Positions 12,655 through 24,778 of a DNA stretch of 64,000 nucleotides are shown piece after piece. Position 1 is the stretch's first letter, and each line of letters starts with the position of its first letter. Under the pieces are notes generated by a model. The model was not told where the DNA came from. It was given only the letters and a program-made list of their open reading frames with translations, and did no database searches. Source of the DNA: Euglena gracilis (lineage: Eukaryota > Euglenida > Euglenophyceae > Euglenales). The stretch covers positions 40,388,553 to 40,452,552 of the forward strand of contig CP154956.1 in assembly GCA_039621445.1 (NCBI GenBank), written 5' to 3'. Made by a program: the position numbers and the translations under genes.

Positions 12655-12938
12655 CAGAGGTTTTTTTAGGGCCCGGGGGAAGAGGGTCCGGACCCACCCA
12701 CCTCCTGGAGGGGAGAGGGCTCGGCGGGTCCCACTTTTTGGGGGTCCCACTTTTACGGGGTCAATTTTGGGGTCAAAATTTTTTCCGACGCTTGGCACTA
12801 AAAATAGAAGAAAGTCGCCAGAGGTGGGTACCCCACCTCTGGCGGGGTACCCACCCGGCTCGACCCCCCGGGGGGGGGGGTCAGCTGGGACCCACCCACC
12901 CATCCCCTCCCCAAGGTCACAAAACAAAAAAATCTCTG
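12655..12938. mobile_element. MITE-like element, CAGAGG-T-tract family
   Basis: Starts CAGAGGTTTTTTTAGG and ends AAAAAAATCTCTG. Flanks ggtcgggt (12647-12654) and ggttgggc (12939-12946) agree at 6 of 8 positions. The interior is C/G-tract-rich around an AAAATTTTTTCCGACGC stretch. Confidence 0.75.
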
Positions 12939-13468
12939 GGTTGGGCACACCTTAAGCAATGGCATGGGCTGGACTCCACCCATCAAGGTTCATACCCTCC
13001 AAGATTTTTTGGTATCCTATGCCTTTGTGTAGTTTGCAAATGAAAAACTCGTTACTGCGTCGCCGCCCTTTGGGTGGCACTTGTGATCACTTCTGAACAC
13101 TTGAATTTTTCGTGGGCGAAAATCAGTATTTCTCATTTTTAGAAACCCCAAAAATAAAATTCATTTGGAACTTGAATCGCTGCCAAACATCTCTTGCCCG
13201 TCGAGAGGGATAGCGGAAAAACCAACCCTGGCAAAATGTTGGTGTGACATCTGATGTCCAATTCTTTCGTGAGTCATCCAACGAAAGGCCAACGTGTGCC
13301 AAGGAACAACCACTCAAATGACTCCTGCACGAGGGGGAATGTTGGGCTGTGGCAGTGAGTGAAGTGGCTTGCTATGGGTAAGCGGGTGAGGGCTGCCACC
13401 CCAAAATAAAATGCAGCGGAGTCCCTGGGAAGTTCTGAGGAAAGAAGCGATCGCGCGATGAAAGGGAC

Positions 13469-16436
13469 TCAGACATAGTCCACGATGGCCTGTTTCCGAA
13501 CCCCCATGCCCAGGCAGGCCAAGGGGTTGCCGAGCCGCTCTGGCATCCAGCCAAATCAGGTCGATCAAATGGCTATCCAGCCTCAATTTCCAAGCGGAGG
13601 TCTAACCTTTAGAAATACGGGAAACGTTGACCAAGACAGACTCAGTCAAACTAAGAGGTGGAAAAGACAGACTGAAACTTTTTTTTTGCTTTGCCCATTC
13701 CCTTGTCCCCCTTGTCCGGCTTCTGTGATGCCCCCCCCCCCTAGTTGCACTAACCCCCCCCAATTAGAAGCCCCCCGGGGCTACTATTCGGTCACTCTGC
13801 GGAAAACCCGAGGGGGGGGGGCTTCTAATTGGGTACCCTTTGTCTAAAGGAAAAACTTCGGCCGGTGGTCGATCTGGGGATCGAACGGGGTCCAAATTTA
13901 AAAAATTGCAAGACGCATTTATTCTAGTTTTTGTTGTTAAGTTAGTTTTAGTGGATAAGCCATGTTTCAAGGATACTAGATATCACTTTTGTTTCCAATA
14001 TCGACCTTTTTTCGTGGAGAATTTTCGAGTTTTTCACCATTTTTCAGATTTTTTTTCGTCAAATTTCCCCCGGCTTCGCCGGGGGGGGGGGGGGGGCTGT
14101 TATTTGGATTTTTGGCGGGGAACCTGAGGGGGGGGTTTCTATTTGGGGGGGGTTATTTGGGGGGGGGGGCTTCTAATTGGGGGGGTTAAGGCCTTTTGTC
14201 TTTTTATGGCCGGCGCTCTGTGTGGTGAGTGGCCAGGTACCTCTTACACCAGTGCTCTTTTGTTGCTCCGCCTGGCCGGGTGAGCAACTCTCCGTGATGC
14301 CCCCCCCCCGGTGGCGCCAACGGCGTTCCGGCGATGCGCCGTCGCCGCATCGCCCAGCCTGGCCGCATCAGCCCAAGGCGCACGGCGTAGCCCGGCTGCG
14401 TCCAGCGCACTGCGTCGTAGAACTGCTCTTTCGTCGTGATGGCGCGGCCGTTCCACTTCTCGACGCGGTCCCCGAGCCGCACCCCGGCCCGCTCCGCCGG
14501 CGACCCGGGCAAGCACCTGTGGTCGTCATGCCCAGTCACGCCCAGTCACGCCCGGTCACACCCAGTCACGCCCGGTCACGCCCAGTCACTCCGAGACACG
14601 CCTGGTCACACCCAGCCATTTCACAGGTGTTTGGACCCAGGCACGACGGCCTGCACGTCTAGGATGCCGTCCTCCGCGTCGTACGCGTTTTCCAACACCT
14701 GGAGGCAGGGGGGGGGGGCAGCCCACCGCCACGCAAACACTCGCCGTAGCCCCACACAGGTGCCCCACAATGACAACGTCGATGCGACGACGTTTCAGGT
14801 GATTAATGAGGTGGTCGTTAAAAAACTCGACGAGCCCCCCCCCCCCCAAAAAACCTGGCCATTTGGTTTCTTTTTGGAGTGGTTGTTCAACAGATCAAAA
14901 GGTCTGATTTTTCAGAATCCAGTTTTGTGGATTTCAAATGAAACTTTGGACTGGCATTTCACCCCTTAATCTGCAAAACAATAATTAGACAAATGAAGGA
15001 AAATGTGCATGGACATGACAAAACAACCAGCATAATTGAATAGGAATGCCATATCAACAACACGTGCACATCGGTCTGCAGACATGCCAGCAGCATGAAA
15101 ATGACCATCCAGATGACGAAATGCGGCAATATCTGGCCTCCTGGTAACTTACATTCCAGTCCATTCTATTTCATTACTGCGAAACAGCTCCCTCTGCATT
15201 ATGTTACTTCACTGTTGTGGAGAGGGAGCATACCCGAATGCCGAGGCCCATCCGGTAGCATGCTTCAAGTGTGGCCAGGGTTCTTGTTGGAACTTTAAAC
15301 CCCCAAAGGGAGGTCCAGATCAGTCCGGTCAGGATCCACCCCCCCCCCACCACCACTGACCGGGTAAGGGATTCACCTCCTTTTTGTTTGGGCCCAAAAC
15401 GGGCTCCACAGAAATGGTTACCCTCCATACCTGGTGGGTGATCTGCTCTTCGGGTTCGTTGGAAAAACCCTGAGTGTGGCGTCCCTGCCCATCGGAGGGG
15501 CGCTCGGGGAGGCGGAGCGGTTGCGGACCGCCCATGGCACCTCCAGCGGGTGGTCGTGGGGCCGGCGCCACACGATGGCAGACATCTCGAGGGGTGCGGA
15601 GGGCCGTTTTCCAGAAACAAAAACCAGGCAGCAGCGGGGTGGGGGATGGGAATAGGCTTCAGCCATGGCGTGGCCGGCACGCTCCGCGGCCCCGCACTGG
15701 CCCTGTAAACAAATCCGTCTTGGCGGCCAGCGGGCGACCCGTAACATGGGGAGGGAAAAGCCTGGGGGTCATCCCCACGGGCGCGTTGGTGAGCTCTGTT
15801 GCTGGGATGAATACAGTGCGAGGAATGCAGAAAAGCGATGCCAAGCGACCAAGACAAAATCTTTTCAAAAATGTTTTGACTAACATCGGGGAATCTTGAA
15901 TGTGTCCTTGGAAGGATACGGAAGCGGAAATGCGATTAGGAAGTTGGCAAACAATCACATCAAACATGCATCAAATACATTTTGCGTGTTTGCTGAAAGA
16001 CAAGAAGGGGGTAACGGCTCAACTACTGCCTGCTGGAAGGGATCTCCTTTGCCGCATACATACTCATATTTTTACGATAAATTTGGGGGTCTTTGGGGTT
16101 TGTGCAGTCCTGCGTTGGGTGGGCATGGCAGTCGACCCGTCTCCCGCAATGGGGTTCTGTTCCAAACCGCCGGGGGGGGGGTCACCCGGGCAGGGGACAC
16201 CCAACTCTCCTGCCGGCCCTGGGGCTCCACCATCATCGGGCGGACGGCGTGGGGCGGTGGCGTCGGGTGGACAGGCAGGGCGGCGGGAGGCCGCAGGGGG
16301 CTGTCGGGGCTGGCTTGGGGCGGCCGAGGCGGCGGCGGCGGAGGGGGCCCTATGCAGGACGGGGGTTGTGCGGAAAGACAGCAGGACGAAGCGCAGCGCA
16401 CACACACCCACACCCACACCCACCCTCCCACCCACC

Positions 16437-16533
<97 letters not shown>

Positions 16534-16536
16534 ACA

Positions 16537-16625
<89 letters not shown>

Positions 16626-18115
16626 GCGCACGCGCACACACACACACACATACACACGCGCAACACACCACACACACGCAACACACCACACCCACCCACA
16701 ACCCCAACCCACCCCACCCACGCACACACACACCAATCCCGCCCACACCAAACAGAAACACACACATCACACACCCCTCCCTCAACACACACCACACACA
16801 ACACCCCAAACACCCATTCACACAACACACACAACACGCCCGCGCATCAACACAGCTAAAACGACACAATTATCACCCACAAAACATTGTAACCACTGAA
16901 ATCATCAGACAAAAGGCTATGCAAATGACAAACAAAAAATCAGAAAGAATCACACAACAAGATGAGCACGACGAACAACACACACAACAAAAAAGGCAAC
17001 CAAACAACACAACCACACGATCACCAAAAAATCAAAACAAAATGCTAAACTCAAAAAATAATTTTATATTTAACAAAGCATAAAACTCCCACTCTGACCA
17101 CAACACAACACACACACACACACACAAATGGACTTGCATTGCTATACCCTGTGTCAATGGAAGCCGCCCTGGCTGGGAAAGAGGGGCGACAGGCTGGACA
17201 GGAACGTAATGCTGCCGTCCTGGGATAGCTTGTGAGGACCCACCCACTGGTCGGCGGTCATCCCCCTCCCCGGGGAAAGCGGTCTCCCACGGCAACCCTC
17301 GGAGACCCGTCCGCCCACCATGCGATGAAAAGAATGCACGGACGTTGGCAAAAAATTGATGTTTTCCAAGGTTCTGTGCAAGGTTCTTGGCACTGTGCAA
17401 TTCACATTTACTTAATGCCAGAAGGTAGACAAACACACTCTGACCGACAGCAGACTCGAGCCTCAAAAATGCTTTACAGATTTTCACTTATCACAAAGAA
17501 AAATGATCAGAAAATTTGGATTTGTCAATGATGGGACAATTCAACATTTCAGGGGAAATGGTGATAATTTTTCTCTTCTGTTATGAAGGTTTTTGAGAAG
17601 AAAAACAACTCAAAATTTCAAAAAAAATGACCTAAATGGTTTTTTTGGTATTCTTTTGGTATTTCCAAACAAAACAGACCTCGAAAATTGACCATACATC
17701 ACAACCCCATTTTTTGTGTGTGAAATTTAAACACCCCTGAAAGCGTCTCCCCCAAAGGGAAAAGAACAGCCCGGGTGAAAAAATGACGGGAAAATGATGG
17801 GAAAATTTTGGGTGGATTCCCATCGTTTTCATTTCCAATCACTTTGTCCGGACTGCAAAATGAACAGAATGCCCTGAGTAATGGTATTTTGATCTGGCCA
17901 CCCCCCCTCCAGCCATCCATTTCACACCCTTCAAGGCAAAATCTGACTTCAACTCTTGTGGTACAGAGCGGGAAAGCGCTGGTGGCTTGAAAAAAAAACA
18001 AGGATTTGTGGAGACTTGGAGGCATCCCAGACCCCCCATTGAGAGCCACCCCACTCCAAAACATGGGGGGGGTGGACCTCCCGTCCAAAACCAATGCTCA
18101 CACAGTATGCTTCAA

Positions 18116-18153
<38 letters not shown>

Positions 18154-18204
18154 TATATATATATATATATATATATATAGATATATATATATATATATAT
18201 ATAT

Positions 18205-18265
<61 letters not shown>

Positions 18266-21200
18266 ATGGCAAGTGTTAAGTTTAGTACCCCCCCCCGGGG
18301 GGGTACTAAACTTGACACCGGGTTGGGCACTCCCTTAATGAAAGGTATAGGGTTAGGTGCGCACATGCTGATTTGCGCTAATTGGCTATGCTGCGCTAAT
18401 CGGCTATGTTGCGCAACATAGCCGATTAGCGCAACGTTGCCAATTAGCGCAAATCAGCATGTGCGCACCTAACCCTATACCTTCAATAACGGGAGTGCCC
18501 AACCCGGTGTCAAGTTTAGTACCCCCCCCCCGGGGGGGGCACCAAACACTTGCCATATATATATATATAATAAAATAAATAAATAAATAATCAATAAAAT
18601 AATAAACAACAAATTCCTCCGGTGGGAGGGGTTCCGGCTGCCGCCATCCGGGCCTCGTACTCTGTCGTCTTCGCCACCAGCAGGTTGAACTGCTGGGACA
18701 GTTCCTCGAAATCGGCCTGAGCTTGGTGCAGCGCCTCCTCCAGCTGGTCACGCTGTTGCCGCAGTTGCTCCTGGTGAGTTGCGAGTATGAGCATTATGTA
18801 AATTTCACCTATCAGTATTGCGCGCATCTGCCATATGCTGTTCTGTGTCTCTTTTGCATAATTTGTGTGTGTGTATATATATGTATGTGCGCGCATCTGT
18901 TGTGAGGGTGTGTGCTGGCCAGGGTGGGGGGGAAGGCTGCCTTTAAAAGTAGGAATGATTGGATCGTGCCGGGAAACGAGAATATCCCTCAACCCATCCA
19001 TGAAAGGTGAAGGATCCCCCCCACCTCCTCCTATTCTGCACCACACTGTTCTGGACCACCCATTTCGTTCTGGCCACCATGCGGCTTTGGTCGCCTCCGC
19101 CCCAGGGTTCGATATAAGGACAGGTGGGGGGGGGGGGTGGTCCGGACCCCCCCTGCGGGCCAGGAGGGGGGACCTAAACCATGTACGCCCTCCTTATATC
19201 AAATCCTGCTCCGCCCCCATTCGATGGACAGGACCAGGGGAGGGGCCCACCTTGTCGTCCCGCAACTGTCGGAGCTCCCGCTCCGCCTTGTGCTGCTCCG
19301 CGGCCAGGTCCTTCTCCAGCCGCGTCCGGTCGTGCTGCCACCCCTCGCCCTGCCGCCAGGGCCGCTGCCAGCGCTGCGAGGCTGGCGCGAACGACGCCGG
19401 TCCCCCCAGTGCGCCGTCTGGACGCTTGGACAGGTGGGGGGAGTTTGCAGGAGGCGGCGGCGGGGGGGGGGGGGGGGGGTTTGTGAGGCCCGGGGACAAA
19501 CAATATTGTCTGGCGGCCGGAACCTTTATGGGGATGGGTGCCCCCTCTGTTCCTTTTTAAGGCCATTTTTTTGTGGGCCTCCCCTCGCTGGATACTGCAC
19601 CCAATCCAAAACGGACCAGCCCGCCCTTCTCTAAACCCCTCGGCCGCAGGGGGGGGGGGCAGCCAGGGGGTGGATTTTGGTCCCCAGCCGCGGGAAACCC
19701 GCCGCAGCACGGCACGGCGTGGGCCGCGGCCCAGGCCCCTCCCGCCCCCCTCCCTGGCCCCCTCTCGCTCGCGGCGGGGCAGCGGCCTGGCCGGATCCGC
19801 TGCTGGGTCAGTGTGGTCTGGGCGGCCTCCAGCTGCTCCCGGGCCTCCGCCAGGTCCCGCCGCAGGTCCTCCACCTCGTACGAGTACGGCGACCTGCCGG
19901 GCCGGGCCGGCACCGCAAACGAGGGAGCAGCTCAGGGACGGGGTAACGACCCCATTGGTCACTTGATGGGGGGGGGCAGTACCTCTTCAGCTCCTCCTTC
20001 AGGCTGGCGATCTCCCCGCGGGCCACCCGCAGCTGCTCCTGCAACTGCTGGATGTCCCGCTGGCACTCTCGGCCTGGCCGGTCCCGACCTGCCGCAACAC
20101 CCAAAGCAGTGTTGTACCGGAAGGCCTGGCGGAGGGGTTGGACCCCCCATCCCACTCACCAGGGGGGGGGGTCGACCCCCCACCACCCATAGGGTTTCGG
20201 GGATTCCCGGCCAGCCTGGTAGGGGGCTCATGGTTGCTGCACAAATGCCCAGTGCAGACATGATGATCTGGTGCTGCATCGAGATTTGCACACTTACATA
20301 CAGATACACACACACACAAGGCCTGGGAGTTACGCTTGCACACACACACGCATGTGCACACACAAGTGGCCACACACATACACATGCCGTGCGCACGCGC
20401 GCGCGCGCGCACACACACACACACACGCGCGCATACCCACACCCACACACACACACCCACCCACCCACCCACACCCACAACCCAGCACTCCAAAACCACA
20501 CCCAAACAAACACCCTACAAACACACAAAAACCACACCCACATAAACCCACACCCAACACCCACACACAAACCCACAAAACCACACACCCACACCCCAAC
20601 AAACAAACACAAACACAAACACCACACACCCCACACACATAACACCACACCCACACCCACACCAGCACCCACACCAACACCCACACACACACGCACACAC
20701 ACACACAAAAACACACAAACCACAAAACACACACAACACACACAAACACAACACACCACACCACCACACACACACACACCACACACACCACACAACACAA
20801 CATTACACACACACACACACAAACACAACAAACACCAGGAATCGCAGTATCCACTTCTCGCAGACCGAGCCAACAAGTGGGTCTCGGTCGCAGTGAGCTG
20901 GGCCACCTGCCTCCCCACTGCCCCGCGCCGCCCGCCCAAAGGGGGGCCGCCGCCGCCAGGGCCGGGTCCAGCCGCTGGTCCTCGTGGGCGGCGATCCCCT
21001 CCTCCTCCGGCCGCCCGAAGGCGACCTGCGCAAAAGTGTTCGGTTTGGGTTCGGTCCGTCCTCCCGAGCGGGGGGGGGACCGTGATTGGGAGGGACCGTT
21101 TCTTTTGACCGTTGCCGGGGGCCGGGGGCTGACATCGCAACTCTTGGGGGTGGGCTGCCGGGGAAGGGGGGGGTGGTCCCGACCAGTGCCACAGACAACC

Positions 21201-22491
21201 AATACCCCTGGCTCAAGGCTGTGGTGGAAGGAAAGGAGCCCTTTCAGGGTCCGAATGCGCATAATGTACACTGACCACTAAACACTCCACCTTCAACGAG
21301 GGCATGAGTGCGGAAGCCACGGGAAACACCCGAGCCAGGTGGGAACGGCTGATTCTGTTGACTTCCTGTCACAGGGTAACAGTGATGCTGCTTGCGGCAG
21401 TAAACCATACACTTGGGGGAGGAACATCCGGTTACCACACCTGGTACGGCTCTCGGTTCCAGTCCGGGTTCTCCAGCTTAAAGGCTCCACTGTACGGCGC
21501 CGGCCCGTTCAGTATTGCCGGCTGGGCCAGCCGTCTGCAGCATATTGCCCTGGCCCTCAACCCCCCCCCCCTCTTGTAACAACAACCCCCTGTGACCTCC
21601 ATCCAAGCCCGAGATAAAAAAAAAGCATAATAGAACAATGATTGCACGCAAGAATACAAAAATGTGCAAAGCAGAAAAAAATGGAGATTACACACAAAAA
21701 TAAGCGTTCTGGATTATGCAAAAATATCCAACCAACATTTCCCCATGCTTTTGTGGTGCCCTTCACTCATCATCCATTGGTAGTCGAGCACTCCACGATT
21801 TTTTTTAACCAGAATCCGAGAAAATGCTCGCGAGAGGGTGGTTCGTCTTGGCCTTTCTAATCTATTTGGGGTGAATGAACTGTGATGAGGCAAATATGAA
21901 AATAATGTGGATTCCCTGATCTGGAACCAAATAACAGAAGAATGTGGACGAGGGAGGTTTAAACCGGAAACAGAGGGCTGCGCTCCCCAAGCTGGGGGTA
22001 ATGCCACCGCTCACTGACGGAGCATAGGTCTCACGAGGGCCGGAATGAAACCCAAATGGACTGCAGACTGAACCTGAACTAGTCACCACCACCATGGCTA
22101 TGCTCTTGTTGACCACACAGATTTGACGCATGCATATTGCGTGTATTTGTGAATACCTGCCAGGCAGAAACTCTGGTCAAGAATACCAAAATACATCATT
22201 TCAAGTTTTGGATGGAGGACAACCTACAATCAGCCGCTTTGATAAACTTATTAAAAACTGAAAATAATCCAGCAAATTGGGTTTCCAACAAAAAAAGAAA
22301 CATGCCGACCTGGAATCTCATGGAACCTTGTATCTCACAAAACACCAGAATACCCCACCTGGAGGCCATTGAAATGGTGAGACTCCACATGTTGGGCTCC
22401 TGGTCGGCGTTCCATGCCACACGATCCCCATGAGCGGGCGGGGGGTACAGGTTGGTGGGGGCAGGCATCAGGAACCAAAGCGGCTGGGAGG
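13469..22491 (-). CDS. Large coiled-coil, proline-rich protein with C-terminal PDZ domain (may be one gene)
   Basis: Function unknown. Exons: 22389-22491, 21441-21522 ([14 protein letters not shown]), ~20925-21025 (FGRPEEEG), 19983-20088, 19793-19893, 19251-19351 and 18644-18770 (heptad-rich coiled coil, e.g. [20 protein letters not shown]), 16216-16349 (proline-rich), 15431-15702, 14727-14751, 14657-14698 ([11 protein letters not shown]), 14365-14527 ([27 protein letters not shown]), 13469-13542 (ends QAIVDYV, TGA). Phase matches at nearly all junctions. Nonconventional introns are 19352-19792, 16350-18643, 14528-14656 and 13543-14364; GT-AG introns include 19894-19982 and 18771-19250. A coiled-coil exon is probably missing between 20925 and 20088. 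The link across 14752-15430 rests on phase and the CTG rule only, so the PDZ part could be a separate gene. The 5' end is not resolved. Confidence 0.62.
13760..14187. mobile_element. AATTAGAAGCCCC-family element, copy 1
   Basis: Ends are inverted copies of CCCCCCAATTAGAAGCCCC. The interior (CTACTATTCGGTCACTCTGC, then CGGTGGTCGATCTGGGGATC) recurs at 25690-26107 and 58566-58992. It lies inside the nonconventional intron 13543-14364. Confidence 0.8.
14196..14292. repeat. Dispersed ~100-bp repeat, copy 1
   Basis: GGTGAGTGGCCAGGTACC and what follows up to GGGTGAGCAACTC is nearly identical to 36126-36224. On the minus strand both copies read [10 protein letters not shown] and HWCK in frame. Both lie within about 200 bp of the 5' end of a nonconventional intron. 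Confidence 0.75.
14528..14612. repeat. Tandem CCCAGTCACG / CCCGGTCACG decamers
   Basis: Eight or so decamers of CCC[A/G]GTCACG, filling nonconventional intron 14528-14656 near its 3' end. Confidence 0.9.
16398..16850. repeat. (CA)n-rich microsatellite tract
   Basis: About 450 bp of CA/CCCA/CGCA repeats, degrading rightwards. It lies in the 3' part of intron 16350-18643 (sense strand TG-rich). Confidence 0.98.
18117..18261. repeat. (TA)n microsatellite
   Basis: About 145 bp of AT dinucleotides with a few AGAT interruptions, directly left of the 302-bp palindrome. Confidence 0.98.
18262..18563. repeat. 302-bp near-perfect palindrome next to a TA microsatellite
   Basis: Arms of about 145 bp meet at TATGTTGCGCAACATA near 18412. 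Matching landmarks are GGCAAGTGTTAAGTTTAG / inverse, GGGTTGGGCACTCCC, and GTGCGCACATGCTGATTTGC. Mismatches are few. It lies within intron 16350-18643. Confidence 0.96.
19103..19208. mobile_element. Short MITE, CAGGGTTCGATATAAGG family, perfect 8-bp TSD
   Basis: Core starts CAGGGTTCGATATAAGGA and ends TCCTTATATCAAATCCTG. CTCCGCCC is duplicated at 19095-19102 and 19209-19216. It lies within the GT-AG intron 18771-19250 and not at its borders. Confidence 0.88.
20337..20825. repeat. (CA)n / CCCA-rich tract
   Basis: Nearly 500 bp of imperfect CA repeats within an intron region of the coiled-coil gene. Confidence 0.97.
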
Positions 22492-23079
22492 CTGTTGCCC
22501 AAAAGAGATAAGAGCAGCCTGGAAAGAAAAAAAAACGTGTGTGGGAATGCTGTGCTGAATGTTGTTTGCCAAGCGTGTGACTGTTTGGCCGGGAGTGTGA
22601 TGACGTTCGTTGTGGGGAGTGATGACATATCACCAATACAACCAATCCAGACAACCATTGCAGCATCCAAATACTGAAATTCTGTAAAACGCAAGCTCCG
22701 CCAAAAAGTGAAAACAGATGACTGGTGGCAGAATTTGCAAAAAAAAATCAATATGAAACAACGGCTCAACAGAGATGCAACCAAAAATTTAAAAAACTGT
22801 TGTTGGTTAGAATTGCAATTTCCTTGAAAATACTGGGAAATTTCTTGGAAATCGAACAATCTGGGGTTGCATTTGGCTTGACCTCAATGTGTCCCTCCGC
22901 ACAACAAGGGGGGCAAACGTCGCACTCTTCCAAACGTGAAACAAAGGCCCGACCCTGAACCGCAGGGAGGGCCGAAGCACAGTCTCATATGTATGCCCAG
23001 GCGGCGGCGCTACGGCACGGCCGCCTGGTCGGACGGCGCGTCAGGCGATGGCGGTCACGGAGGTGGGTGGGGAGGGGGG

Positions 23080-24778
23080 TCAGGGGGCGGCGACGGGGGC
23101 CTCGGCCATCGCGGGGGCCTCCCCCTCCACGAACTGCACGGACACGGAGTTCACGCAGTGCCGCTCGTTGGTGGCGCTCCAGCCCTCGCCCTCGAAGACG
23201 TGCCCGAGGTGCCCGCCACAGGCCCGGACAGGCAGCCTCATCACTTGCGCTGGGCGGCGGCAAGTGAAAGTCGGAAGAAAAATGGCGGAAAAAAATCCGG
23301 GGCCGGAACAAATTTGAGGCGGTTCAAACATCGGGGAAAGCCTGGGGAAAGAGAAAGGCAAGGAATGGAAGGAAGGACGCAGAAAAAAATCGGCAGATAA
23401 TTGGGTCTGTGGGATGGTAATGGGGGAGGTTGGTTTTTGGGTCGCGGCCCTGGCCGAACCAACCAATTTCCCCTGGAAATGGTCATTTCGGGCCTCGACG
23501 CTGAAGGCACTGAGGGTTGTGCTTGTGCTGTGGCACAACCCACCCCAAAACACGACCCCTGCCCGTAGCAGCCCCCCCCCCACCCCCTTGTGAGGGTGCG
23601 GACTTCTTTTTTTAAAAAAAGCAACCTGGAAAGACACCACAAAAGAGATGCAAAACATGGGGAGGAATATGAGGAGGCAGAAAAATTAACCAAAACAGCC
23701 TTCATGAAAATTTTAACAACTTTTCATTTTCATGTGTTTCAAAAAAATGGGAAAGAGAAACTTTAAAATAAAAATGAATTGAATCACGAAAAAGTTGCTC
23801 TCAAAATCCACTTGATTTGAGACCCTGAAGAATCGCTAAAGGAGGAATACTGACACACATGGAAGAGACGGCCTGAGTGGCACACATGATCTCCACTCGC
23901 CTCATGCCGTGTGAGTTGTCCACCTACAACCAAGACAAAGATTCAAACAGTTCACGGAAGAGGCAAGCAGGCAAGGAAACAAGCAAGCAAGGAAGGAAAA
24001 AGATGCTTTGCTTTCACCCAAAATTCAGCAGCCAGAAAAAAGAATTTAGTTGCAACGTTTGCCCAAAACCTGAGAATACATTCACCAGCTTTGTCAGATT
24101 TTTTTTTGACAGGCTGTGGGAGGATATGTGTGAAATGATCCCCAGGACCTTGGAAGAAGGCACTCGTGCTTTGACCCCTCTCTTTGAGATCTTCAAACAG
24201 AACAAAATAAATCAACAGCTAGGCAACACGACATGCCACTTCAATCTCAGATCTCTGGGGAAAATGCCGCACCCATTTATTTCATCCCCATAGTGCCAGC
24301 AACGATGCATATGTGCCTGGGTCTCTGACAGGCACAATTTCTGCAAAGATAACAACTCTTAAGATAGGTCTCACTGGTTCCTCTTGGTTGACAAATTCGA
24401 ACTCTGAAATAAATAAGGCTTCAGCACCTGCTGCAAACCAAAAAAATGAAAATTGTCTTGAGCGCGATGGCAATGGGCGCTACCTCTGTCTTCACGGAGC
24501 CCTGGTAGCACTTGTCGAATGCGGGCCAGCCGCAGCCACTGTTGAACTTGGCCGCCGCGCTGTAGAGCGGATTACCGCAGCCCCGGCATGCGAAATGTCC
24601 CGCCTTCGGGTAGAGCCAGGCTGCTTTTTGAAACCCTGGCGACCTTCCTCGAAAAGCAGCCCGGGTAGAGCTTGTCGTATGTGCCGGTGAACGGCCGCTC
24701 CGTGCCCTTCTCGCGCAGCACCGCGAACTCCTCCTGGCTGAGCTGGCGCCGCCACTCGTCCTCCGTCTTGACGATGGA
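23080..24778 (-). CDS. msrB: Methionine-R-sulfoxide reductase B
   Basis: Reduces methionine-R-sulfoxide in proteins. Exons: 24667-24778 ([29 protein letters not shown]), 24484-24611 ([21 protein letters not shown]), 23879-23923 ([14 protein letters not shown]), 23080-23223 ([10 protein letters not shown], then RHCVNSVSV with the catalytic Cys; stop TGA). Both zinc CxxC pairs are present only after correct splicing: CRGC, and CAAC formed across intron 23224-23878. That intron and the 55-bp intron 24612-24666 are nonconventional; 23924-24483 is GT-AG. The model gives about 143 residues, the usual MsrB domain length. The first exon starts at an AG acceptor, so a 5' exon is expected. GC-rich sequence at ~25.41-25.60 kb could encode a targeting peptide, but I could not join it. 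Confidence 0.93.
24612..24666 (-). mobile_element. 55-bp nonconventional intron: minimal hairpin element with perfect 8-bp TSD
   Basis: Core 24617-24663 (47 bp) is little more than its inverted repeats, CAGGCTGCTTTTTG and GAAAAGCAGCCCG. GGTAGAGC is duplicated at 24609-24616 and 24664-24671. Removal restores [12 protein letters not shown] in MsrB. One end reads CGG instead of CAG (sense strand). Confidence 0.9.

Larger units (their letters stand above)
9305..13468. other. Intergenic stretch with repeats
   Basis: Separates the coiled-coil/PDZ gene (ending 13469) from the small coiled-coil gene. Holds the CAA microsatellite, a T-tract element from ~10694, a CCGGCGCGAAGCGCCGG hairpin near 11290, and the element 12655-12938. 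No exon could be supported. Confidence 0.55.

Noticed and set aside
14196-14292. tRNA- or SINE-like gene
   Set aside because: No convincing A and B boxes or cloverleaf could be drawn; kept only as a dispersed repeat.
15896-17083. Long open frames of His-Thr or Cys-Val repeats over CA/TG tracts (also at 20.3-20.8, 28.7-28.9, 30.9-31.2, 41.2-41.6 kb)
   Set aside because: They are translations of dinucleotide microsatellites, open in several frames on both strands, with no start context or GC3 bias.
22985-23311. Alternative Arg-rich frame over the last MsrB exon
   Set aside because: The MsrB frame is fixed by [10 protein letters not shown] and RHCVNSVSV; the other frame is a shadow.
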